From Burkholderiales bacterium (GTDB lineage Bacteria; Pseudomonadota; Gammaproteobacteria; Burkholderiales; SG8-39): DNA of 6,937 nucleotides. The notes beneath the pieces were generated by a model. That model saw nothing but the letters and a program-made list of their open reading frames with translations, ran no database searches and was not told the DNA's origin. Below are positions 1-4,853 of this stretch, piece by piece. Made by a program: the position numbers and the translations under genes. Position 1 is the stretch's first letter. Each line of letters opens with the position of its first letter. The stretch spans positions 1-6,937 of the forward strand of contig JAENXP010000117.1 of NCBI GenBank assembly GCA_016649475.1. Reading direction: 5' to 3'.

Positions 1-1809
1 CGCCGCGATCACCGTGGAGATTTCCTTGACGATGAAGCGGGCGGTGACCGGCGTGCCGTCGTAGTGCAATACGGAGATCAGGCTGGCCGGATTGATGTGG
101 GCCTCGTTCACCAGCAGGGTCTTCAGTTGCGCATCGCGGTTTTGCTCGACCACGAACACCTTCGAATGCGCCGCGACGAAATCGGCAATTTCGTCCTGGA
201 ACGGAAACGCGCGCACGCGCAGCGCATTGACGTAGGTGCCCTGCGCCGCGAGCGAGTCCAGCGCTTCGGCCATTGCCGGGCTGGTGGAACCGAAATAGAT
301 CACGCCGAAACGCGCCGGATGCTGCGCAGGCGTGAGCACGGGCTTGGGCACCAGCGTTTTCGCGGTCTCGAATTTCTTCAGCAGCCGCTGCATGTTGTCG
401 ACGTAATCCGGACCCGCCTCGGAATAGCGCGCGTAGCGGTCCTTGGTGGTGCCGCGGGTGAAATACGCGCCGCGCGTGGGGTGGGTGCCGGGGTAGGTGC
501 GGTAGGCGATGCCGTCGCCGTCGACGTCGAGATACCGGCCGAAGTCCTTGCCTGCCTGCAGTTCCTCGGCGCTCATGACCTTGCCGCGATCGTAGGTTCT
601 GGACTCGTCCCACTCCAGCGGCTCGCACAAGCGCGTGTTCATGCCGATGTCCAGATCGGTCATCACGAACACCGGCGTCTGCAGACGGTCGGCGAGGTCC
701 AGCGCCTGTGCGGTGAGCTCGAAGCACTCTTTCGGGTCTTCGGGGAACAGCAGCACATGCTTGGTGTCGCCATGCGACGCGTAGGCGGTGGACAGTATGT
801 CCGACTGCTGCGTGCGCGTGGGCATGCCTGTGGACGGGCCGCCGCGCTGCACGTCGATGATGGTCACGGGTATCTCGGCAAAGTAGGCGAGCCCGATGAA
901 CTCGCTCATGAGCGAGATGCCCGGCCCGGATGTGGCGGTGAACGCGCGCGCGCCGTTCCAGCCGGCGCCGGTGACGATGCCGATCGAGGCGAGCTCGTCT
1001 TCGGCCTGCACGATGGCGAACTTGTTCTTGCCGCTCGCCTGGTCCACGCGCAGGCGCTTGCAGTAGCGCTCGGACGCCTCGGCGACCGAAGAGGACGGGG
1101 TGATCGGGTACCAGGCGCACACGGTGGCGCCCCCGTACACCGCGCCCAGCGCCGCGGCGCTGTTGCCTTCCATGAATATCTTCTTGCCGACGGCGTCGGC
1201 CTTCTTGACGCGCAGGCCGATCGGGCAATCGAGGTGGGCAAGCGCATAGTCACGCCCCATCTGCATCGCGTTCAGGTTGGGCTTGAGCAGCTTTTCCTTG
1301 CCCTTGTACTGCTCGCCTATCAACTCGGCGATCGCGCCGGCGTCCATGTCGAGCAAGGCGGCGAGCGCGCCGACATAAATGATGTTTTTAAACAGCTGCC
1401 GCTGGCGCGAATCGTCGTAGGTGGCGTTGCAGATGTCGGTGAGCGGCATGCCGATGGCGTTGATGTCGTCGCGCAGTCGCGACTGCGGCAACGGCCGGGT
1501 GCTGTCGTAAAACAGGTAGCCGCCCGGCGAGATCTCGGCGAGATCCTGATTCCAGGTCTGCGGATTCATCGCCACCATCAGGTCGACCCCGCCGCGGCGG
1601 CCGAGCCAGCCTCGCTCCGTTACCCGCACCTCGTACCAGGTGGGCAGGCCCTGGATATTGGAGGGGAAGATGTTGCGCGGGCTGACCGGCACGCCCATCC
1701 GCAGGATCGAGCGGGCGAAAAGTTCGTTGGCCGAGGCTGAACCCGAGCCGTTGACGTTGGCGAACTTGATGACGAAGTCGTTTACGGCTTCCAGACGCTT
1801 TACTTTCAT
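1..1809 (-). CDS. korA: 2-oxoacid (2-oxoglutarate):ferredoxin oxidoreductase, gamma-alpha fusion subunit, 3' end cut by window edge
   Basis: Oxidises a 2-oxoacid, probably 2-oxoglutarate, with CoA to the acyl-CoA, CO2 and reduced ferredoxin, together with a thiamine-diphosphate beta subunit (KorB) not in the window. It is a cytoplasmic enzyme. The frame is open for 603 codons from ATG 1809 to the left edge. Residues about 20-190 form the gamma domain, which starts with a glycine-rich NGSGSASANELFARS motif and contains GGVDLMVAMNPQTW. The alpha domain follows, with GNSAAALGAVYGG and the hallmark YPITPSS at residues 234-240, then ATSGPGISLMSE. VVEQNRDAQLKTLL lies in the C-terminal domain. Fused subunits of this type are usually about 560-630 residues, so few residues are missing. 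The start is supported by AAGGAG at 1821-1826 and by the ATGA overlap with the upstream gene, which suggests translational coupling. The family is clear. The 2-oxoglutarate preference is inferred from family resemblance and the KorC neighbour; pyruvate or another 2-oxoacid is not excluded. Confidence 0.93.
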   Translation of the reverse strand, partial: MKVKRLEAVNDFVIKFANVNGSGSASANELFARSILRMGVPVSPRNIFPSNIQGLPTWYEVRVTERGWLGRRGGVDLMVAMNPQTWNQDLAEISPGGYLFYDSTRPLPQSRLRDDINAIGMPLTDICNATYDDSRQRQLFKNIIYVGALAALLDMDAGAIAELIGEQYKGKEKLLKPNLNAMQMGRDYALAHLDCPIGLRVKKADAVGKKIFMEGNSAAALGAVYGGATVCAWYPITPSSSVAEASERYCKRLRVDQASGKNKFAIVQAEDELASIGIVTGAGWNGARAFTATSGPGISLMSEFIGLAYFAEIPVTIIDVQRGGPSTGMPTRTQQSDILSTAYASHGDTKHVLLFPEDPKECFELTAQALDLADRLQTPVFVMTDLDIGMNTRLCEPLEWDESRTYDRGKVMSAEELQAGKDFGRYLDVDGDGIAYRTYPGTHPTRGAYFTRGTTKDRYARYSEAGPDYVDNMQRLLKKFETAKTLVPKPVLTPAQHPARFGVIYFGSTSPAMAEALDSLAAQGTYVNALRVRAFPFQDEIADFVAAHSKVFVVEQNRDAQLKTLLVNEAHINPASLISVLHYDGTPVTARFIVKEISTVIAA

Positions 1810-3677
1810 GCCGGCACTGGCTCCTTTTTCGGCGCTCTGCTGCGGCAACCGGGGCCGGCGGGCGTCATCTCGAGCAGGAATTTCTGCATGTCCCAGGCGC
1901 CGGTGGGGCAGCGCTCGGCGCACAGGCCGCAATGCAGGCACACGTCCTCGTCCTTGGCCATGATGCGGCCGGTCTTGAGCGTGCCGGAGACATACAGGTC
2001 TTGCGTCAGGTTCGTCGCCGGCGCGCTGAGCCGCTTGCGCAGATCCGCTTCCTCGCCGTTGACGGTGAAGGTGATGCAATCCATCGGACAGATGTCGACG
2101 CAGGCGTCGCACTCGATGCACTTGGTGTTGATAAACACGGTCTGCACGTCGCAATTGAGGCAGCGCTCCGCTTCCTTGAAAGCGGTGGCACGGTCGAATC
2201 CCATCTCGACTTCGATCTTGATGTTCTTCAGCGTCTGGCTGGCATCGCGCCAGGGCACCTTGTAGCGCCGGTCCAGCGCAACTTCGTTGTCATAGCTCCA
2301 CTCGTGGATGCCCATTTTCTGCGACATCAGGTGCACCATCGGCGGCGGGCGCCTGGCCACGTCCTCGCCCTGGCAGTATTTGTCGATCGAGACAGCGGCC
2401 TCGTGGCCGTGGGCGACGGCCCAGATGATGTTCTTCGGCCCGAAGGCGGCGTCGCCGCCGAAGTACACGCGCGGCAGCGAGGACTGCAGCGTGATTTTGT
2501 CGACCACCGGCATGCCCCATTCGTCGAACGCGATGCCGCAGTCCTGCTCGATCCACGGAAACGCGTTTTCCTGGCCGACAGCGACGAGCACCTCGTCGCA
2601 TTCGAAATGCTGGTGCGGCTCGCCCGTCGGCAGCAGCCTGCGGCGGCCCCGATTTGGCCCATCTGCGTCGTAGCGCGCCTCGACTTTTTCGAAGGTGACT
2701 CCGGTAAGCTTGCCCTTGTGGTGGGTGAATTCCAGCGGCACGAGGTAGTTGAGGATGGGAATGCCCTCGTGCGCGGCGTCTTCTTTCTCCCATGGCGAGG
2801 CCTTCATTTCGTCGAAGCCGGAACGCACGATCACCTTCACATCCTCGCCTCCGAGGCGCTTGCTGGTGCGGCAGCAGTCCATGGCGGTGTTGCCGCCGCC
2901 GAGCACGATGACGCGCTTGGAGATTTTTTTGATATGCCCGAAGGAGACACTGGAGAGCCAGTCGATGCCGATGTGTATGTGTTTGGCCGCTTCCTTGCGC
3001 CCCGGAACGTCGAGGTCGCGGCCGCGCGGCGCACCGGATCCGACAAATACCGCGTCATAATTTTCGGCCAGCAGCGCCTTCATGCTGTCCACGCGCGTGC
3101 CTGCGCGAAACTCCACGCCGAGGCCAAGGATGTAGCCGACCTCCTCGTCGATCACTTCCTCGGGCAGGCGAAACCTGGGAATCTGACTGCGGATCATGCC
3201 GCCAGCCTTGGCGTCACCGTCGTAGACGACGACATGATATCCATGCGGTGCCAGGTCGCGCGCCACGGTGAGCGAGGCCGGTCCGGCACCTACGCAGGCG
3301 ACACGCTTGCCGTTTTTCTTTTTTGGCGGCTCCGGCAGCCTTGCGCGGATGTCGCCCTTATTGTCGGCGGCGACCCGTTTCAGGCGGCAGATCGCGACCG
3401 GCTCCCTGGCCGCGCCGGCAGTGGCGCCCTTCGCCTCCTCGGCCGGCGCGTCTTCGACGCGGCTGCGGCGGCAAGCCGGCTCGCACGGGCGGTCGCAGGT
3501 GCGCCCGAGAATGCCGGGAAACACATTCGATTTCCAGTTGGCCATGTAGGCGTCGTCATAGCGGCCTGCTGCGATCAAGCGGATGTATTCTGGAACCGGG
3601 GTATGGGCGGGGCAGGCCCATTGACAGTCTACAACTTTGTGGAAGTAATCTGGCGCGCCAATATCTGTCGGCTTCAA
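1806..3677 (-). CDS. korC: FAD-dependent NAD(P)H:ferredoxin oxidoreductase subunit with two [4Fe-4S] ferredoxin motifs, KorC-type
   Basis: Probable electron-transfer subunit linking the KorAB enzyme to NADP(H), 623 residues. The N-terminal domain resembles the small subunit of glutamate synthase, with cysteines C18, C22, C61, C65 and C69 (CQWACPAH and GRTCDRPCEPAC). The first nucleotide-binding fold is at 126-153 (VGAGPAS, FAD), the second at 255-286 (VLGGGNTAMD, NAD(P)H), and the FAD-contacting VYFGGDAAFGPKNIIWAVAHG is at about 404-424. The C-terminus has C506/C509, then C520-C523-C526-C530-P and C580-C583-C586-C590-P, two ferredoxin-type [4Fe-4S] motifs. The size (about 68 kDa) and make-up match the FAD/NADP subunit reported for the three-subunit 2-oxoglutarate:NADP+ oxidoreductase of Azoarcus evansii. 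The start is TTG at 3677, chosen because AAGGAAGGAG lies 8 nt upstream and the protein begins there as expected for the family. Residues 75-91 (Ala/Glu-rich) look like a low-complexity insertion. Pairing with korA is shown by the 4-base overlap. The physiological direction of electron flow is inference. Confidence 0.9.
   Translation of the reverse strand: MKPTDIGAPDYFHKVVDCQWACPAHTPVPEYIRLIAAGRYDDAYMANWKSNVFPGILGRTCDRPCEPACRRSRVEDAPAEEAKGATAGAAREPVAICRLKRVAADNKGDIRARLPEPPKKKNGKRVACVGAGPASLTVARDLAPHGYHVVVYDGDAKAGGMIRSQIPRFRLPEEVIDEEVGYILGLGVEFRAGTRVDSMKALLAENYDAVFVGSGAPRGRDLDVPGRKEAAKHIHIGIDWLSSVSFGHIKKISKRVIVLGGGNTAMDCCRTSKRLGGEDVKVIVRSGFDEMKASPWEKEDAAHEGIPILNYLVPLEFTHHKGKLTGVTFEKVEARYDADGPNRGRRRLLPTGEPHQHFECDEVLVAVGQENAFPWIEQDCGIAFDEWGMPVVDKITLQSSLPRVYFGGDAAFGPKNIIWAVAHGHEAAVSIDKYCQGEDVARRPPPMVHLMSQKMGIHEWSYDNEVALDRRYKVPWRDASQTLKNIKIEVEMGFDRATAFKEAERCLNCDVQTVFINTKCIECDACVDICPMDCITFTVNGEEADLRKRLSAPATNLTQDLYVSGTLKTGRIMAKDEDVCLHCGLCAERCPTGAWDMQKFLLEMTPAGPGCRSRAPKKEPVPA
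1821..1826 (-). promoter_or_regulatory. Ribosome binding site of korA inside the end of korC
   Basis: On the minus strand an A-rich AAAAAGGAG precedes ATG 1809 by 11 nt. It lies within the last codons of korC, whose TGA (1808-1806) overlaps the korA ATG as ATGA. This decides the korA start and indicates coupled translation. Confidence 0.7.
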
Positions 3678-3685
3678 TCCGTCTG

Positions 3686-3695
3686 CTCCTTCCTT
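3686..3695 (-). promoter_or_regulatory. Ribosome binding site deciding the TTG start of korC
   Basis: Minus-strand AAGGAAGGAG ends 8 nt before TTG 3677. No better ATG or GTG lies nearby in frame, and the encoded N-terminus (MKPTDIGAPDYFHKVVDCQWACP) runs straight into the conserved cysteine region. Confidence 0.75.
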
Positions 3696-3702
3696 GCGCC
3701 GG

Positions 3703-3721
3703 CCAATCCCGCCAAGATTGG
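3703..3721 (-). other. Hairpin in the korC leader
   Basis: CCAATC (3703-3708) and GATTGG (3716-3721) form a perfect 6-bp stem with a 7-nt loop, about 8 nt upstream of the korC ribosome binding site. It could modulate translation or mRNA stability. It has no T-tract, so it is not a terminator. A stem this short can occur by chance. Confidence 0.35.
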
Positions 3722-3751
3722 AACGGGCTTAGGGTCACACAGGAGGGCGTG

Positions 3752-3780
3752 ATTCTACTCTTGGCCGGGCAGGGTGAAAA
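3752..3780 (-). promoter_or_regulatory. Candidate sigma-70-type promoter for korC-korA
   Basis: Reading leftward, the -35 element is TTTTCA (3780-3775), then a 17-nt spacer, then the -10 element TAGAAT (3757-3752; five of six consensus bases). The predicted start of transcription is near 3745, giving a leader of about 67 nt. The weak -35 suggests help from an activator. This comes from pattern matching only. Confidence 0.45.
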
Positions 3781-3793
3781 GGGCATATTTCAC
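3774..3793. promoter_or_regulatory. Inverted repeat GTGAAA-N8-TTTCAC over the korC -35 element, candidate operator
   Basis: A perfect 6-bp inverted repeat with an 8-base centre (20 bp in total) overlaps the predicted -35 of korC. Its centre is about 38 bases upstream of the predicted transcription start. The spacing fits a dimeric regulator acting as an activator or repressor. I cannot assign a regulator: it resembles CRP-like and TyrR-like palindromes only loosely. Confidence 0.35.
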
Positions 3794-3958
3794 TTACAAA
3801 TCCGGCCTGGCGGAAAACGGTCGCCGGAGGCGGGAAAGCAGACGCCCCGAAATCCGGCCGAGCCGGGCTGCGCCAGAGGGCACCCGCCAGCCTTGCCCGC
3901 GAGCGCCATTCCCCTTGTTTCAGCATGGCCATCGCCCGAACCGGGCCCGGCGTTACCG
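3794..3958. other. Non-coding gap between hpf and the korC promoter
   Basis: No convincing gene is seen. Two G+C-rich stems occur: CCGGC-CGA-GCCGG at 3854-3866, and GCCCG-AAC-CGGGC at 3934-3946, the latter about 12 nt past the hpf stop. Neither has a T-run on the minus strand, so a standard intrinsic terminator for hpf is not visible. The 10-mer AAATCCGGCC occurs twice (3798-3807 and 3850-3859). Open frames crossing the gap have no recognisable sequence or ribosome binding site. Confidence 0.5.
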
Positions 3959-4309
3959 CTAAGCGCGCGGATCGGACTCTCCATTGCGAGAGTGATTTCC
4001 CTTGTTGCCGCGGCGCATATGATCCTTGAGTTGCAGCCCGGCCGCGGTAAACGCAACCCGCAACGCCGCATAAACGTCGTCGCCGTGTTCGCGATTGACC
4101 ACGACCTCCGTTCCCGGCAGCGTGATGATCAGCCGCACAGAGACCTGCCCGCCCTGGCGCTTCTCGCTGCGCAGCGCTTCGGCGAACACCTGGCAGCTGC
4201 GAATGCGGTCGCAAATGGCGTCCAGTTTGCGCGCCTCTTCACCTATATAGCTTTCGAGCGCGCTGGAAGTGGGTATGCCTCGCAACACGATCTCTACAGG
4301 ACTGTGCAT
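3959..4309 (-). CDS. HPF/RaiA-family ribosome hibernation / translation inhibitor protein (short form)
   Basis: Small ribosome-associated factor, 116 residues. HPF/RaiA proteins bind the 30S decoding region and silence ribosomes in stationary phase, starvation or low oxygen. The sequence shows the family pattern: VEIVLRGIPTSSALESYIGEEARKL (helix 1, residues 5-29), DRIRSCQVFAEA (34-45), the strand VSVRLIITLPGTEVVVNRE (56-74) and DDVYAALRVAFTAAGLQLKDHMRR (77-100), followed by a polar tail. VVVNRE followed by DVYAALRDAF-like text is typical of a proteobacterial HPF variant. The loop between them is short here (HGD), where relatives often have about 8-10 residues. The start is ATG 4309; a longer frame reaches 4405 but its extra 32 residues are not family-like and overlap the upstream gene. 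The ribosome binding site is weak (TGGAAC), so coupling to the gene ending 29 nt upstream is likely. There is no long-HPF C-terminal dimerisation domain. Confidence 0.85.
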   Translation of the reverse strand: MHSPVEIVLRGIPTSSALESYIGEEARKLDAICDRIRSCQVFAEALRSEKRQGGQVSVRLIITLPGTEVVVNREHGDDVYAALRVAFTAAGLQLKDHMRRGNKGNHSRNGESDPRA

Positions 4310-4314
4310 TGTTC

Positions 4315-4324
4315 CAGCCGGCTG
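4315..4324. repeat. 10-bp palindrome between the small protein gene and hpf
   Basis: CAGCCGGCTG is perfectly self-complementary and sits 5 nt upstream of the hpf ATG, in the place where the ribosome binding site would be. It may fold or simply reflect G+C-rich sequence. Confidence 0.25.
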
Positions 4325-4338
4325 CTGTTCGCAGCGGG

Positions 4339-4557
4339 TCAGTTGTAATCGTCGTAGTTCGGAGGCAGACTCCTGCCGCCTTCGCCCTGAACTATGCGCT
4401 GGCAATCGATTTCGTCATCGCGTTCGTCGGGAACCTGTGCGGTCTGCTCCCAGGCCTCGGTGGAGGTCATTGATTTGCCCGCCCGCCTTACCGGTGCTTT
4501 GGCGGAGTGCTTGCGCGCCGCGCCACGAACTCTTACTGACTTTGATTTGACACCCAT
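4339..4557 (-). CDS. Hypothetical 72-residue protein with basic N-terminus and acidic C-terminus, upstream of hpf
   Basis: I do not recognise this protein. It has 72 residues from ATG 4557, chosen because AGGAGG (4563-4568) lies 5 nt upstream. An in-frame ATG 24 bases earlier (4581) has no ribosome binding site. Residues 1-27 are strongly basic (MGVKSKSVRVRGAARKHSAK, then APVRRAGK), without hydrophobic stretches. Residues 34-51 are acidic (EAWEQTAQVPDERDDEID). One cysteine (C52) is present, and the chain ends in GGRSLPPNYDDYN. It has no signal peptide or membrane segment and is probably a largely disordered cytoplasmic protein. The basic arm could contact nucleic acid or the ribosome, which would suit its neighbour, an HPF-type factor whose ATG lies 29 nt after its stop. 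The pair is probably one transcript. That it is a real gene rests on its start signal, position and lack of overlap. The function is unknown. Confidence 0.6.
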   Translation of the reverse strand: MGVKSKSVRVRGAARKHSAKAPVRRAGKSMTSTEAWEQTAQVPDERDDEIDCQRIVQGEGGRSLPPNYDDYN

Positions 4558-4562
4558 CGCGT

Positions 4563-4568
4563 CCTCCT
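4563..4568 (-). promoter_or_regulatory. Strong ribosome binding site of the 72-residue protein
   Basis: Minus-strand AGGAGG lies 5 nt before ATG 4557. It selects this ATG over the in-frame ATG at 4581, which is preceded by no purine-rich signal. Confidence 0.65.
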
Positions 4569-4659
4569 GCGAAGAGTTCATTACACTTTGACGGCATCAA
4601 GGTCGGGAAAGGATGAGTCCCGTGCCTTCCCACCGGCCCCTCATGCCCTCCTGAGTCTG

Positions 4660-4686
4660 GGTCGTTTCGACAAGCATGAAACGACC
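4660..4686. other. Perfect 9-bp inverted repeat (hairpin or operator) in the leader of the small-protein/hpf unit
   Basis: GGTCGTTTC (4660-4668) and GAAACGACC (4678-4686) are exact reverse complements around a 9-base centre. On the leftward transcript predicted to begin near 4697 it would form a stem-loop about 11-37 nt from the 5' end. No T-run follows on either strand, so it is not an ordinary terminator. It could be a protein-binding operator, a 5' stabilising stem or part of a regulatory leader. Confidence 0.55.
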
Positions 4687-4703
4687 TCCAAGGACCGAAA
4701 TCC

Positions 4704-4709
4704 ATCCTA
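4704..4709 (-). promoter_or_regulatory. Candidate -10 element for the small-protein/hpf unit
   Basis: Minus-strand TAGGAT (four of six -10 consensus bases) gives a predicted start near 4697 and a leader of about 140 nt. No -35-like hexamer lies at the right distance (AACAAC). The FNR-type box centre falls at about -40.5, the class II activator position, where the activator compensates for a missing -35. Confidence 0.4.
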
Positions 4710-4730
4710 GCGTCAATCGCCGCGGCGTTG

Positions 4731-4744
4731 TTGATATTGGTCAA
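4731..4744. promoter_or_regulatory. FNR/ANR-type binding site
   Basis: TTGATATTGGTCAA matches TTGAT-N4-ATCAA at nine of ten defined bases; the only change is A to G at the first base of the right half. It lies between the divergent small-protein/hpf unit and the sensor kinase gene. Its spacing to TAGGAT (4709-4704) fits class II activation of the leftward unit. To the rightward TATAAT (4792-4797) or TATACT (4824-4829) it would be at about -66 or -98. The match to FNR, ANR and DNR sites comes from established consensus; which member binds is not decidable here. Confidence 0.65.
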
Positions 4745-4791
4745 ACAGAAAGGACAGCGCCTGCCGCAGCGCCCGTTCTTCGTGGTTTGCC

Positions 4792-4829
4792 TATAATCCG
4801 GCTTGTCGCAGGACAATCTCTTTTATACT
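4792..4829 (+). promoter_or_regulatory. Candidate promoter elements for the sensor kinase gene
   Basis: Two -10-like hexamers read rightward. TATAAT at 4792-4797 is a perfect consensus but has no clear -35 at 16-18 bases. TATACT at 4824-4829 has TTGTCG at 4803-4808 as a -35 with a short 15-base spacer. The second would start transcription near 4836, 18 nt before the TTG start. Either or both may be used. Confidence 0.4.
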
Positions 4830-4840
4830 GTTACCGTAAC
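4830..4840. promoter_or_regulatory. 11-bp palindrome at the predicted kinase transcription start
   Basis: GTTAC-C-GTAAC is a perfect inverted repeat around one base. It directly follows the TATACT hexamer and overlaps the predicted start point near 4836, a place typical for a repressor site. No regulator is assigned; a palindrome of this length can arise by chance. Confidence 0.3.
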
Positions 4841-4853
4841 TACAGGGGGCAGC

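Noticed and set aside
64..1740. 558-codon open frame on the plus strand
   Set aside because: It lies antisense to korA, whose minus-strand product has clear conserved motifs throughout. The plus-strand product is rich in His/Arg/Val/Gly with no family pattern, a usual shadow in G+C-rich DNA.
1932..3752. 606-codon open frame on the plus strand
   Set aside because: It is antisense to korC with the same low-information composition. It ends past the korC start only because the third-position G+C bias keeps the frame open.
3798..3859. Two copies of AAATCCGGCC
   Set aside because: Only 10 bases, in G+C-rich DNA, with no further copies or flanking symmetry seen; probably chance.
3934..3946. GCCCG-AAC-CGGGC stem as terminator of hpf
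   Set aside because: No T-run follows on the minus strand and the stem is only 5 bp, so an intrinsic terminator cannot be claimed.
3323..4348. 341-codon plus-strand frame spanning the korC/hpf gap
   Set aside because: It overlaps korC and hpf on the other strand and has a low-complexity Arg/Pro/Ala product. No ribosome binding site or family motif supports it.
4597..4644. 15-codon leader frame MRGRWEGTGLILSRP on the minus strand
   Set aside because: Its AGGAGG is only 2 nt from the ATG, and it has no run of a regulatory amino acid as in attenuation peptides. It is kept only as part of the leader observation.
4415..4816. 133-codon minus-strand frame with several cysteines over the divergent region
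   Set aside because: It runs through the FNR-type box and overlaps the better supported 72-residue gene in another frame. The cysteines are not in a recognisable motif.
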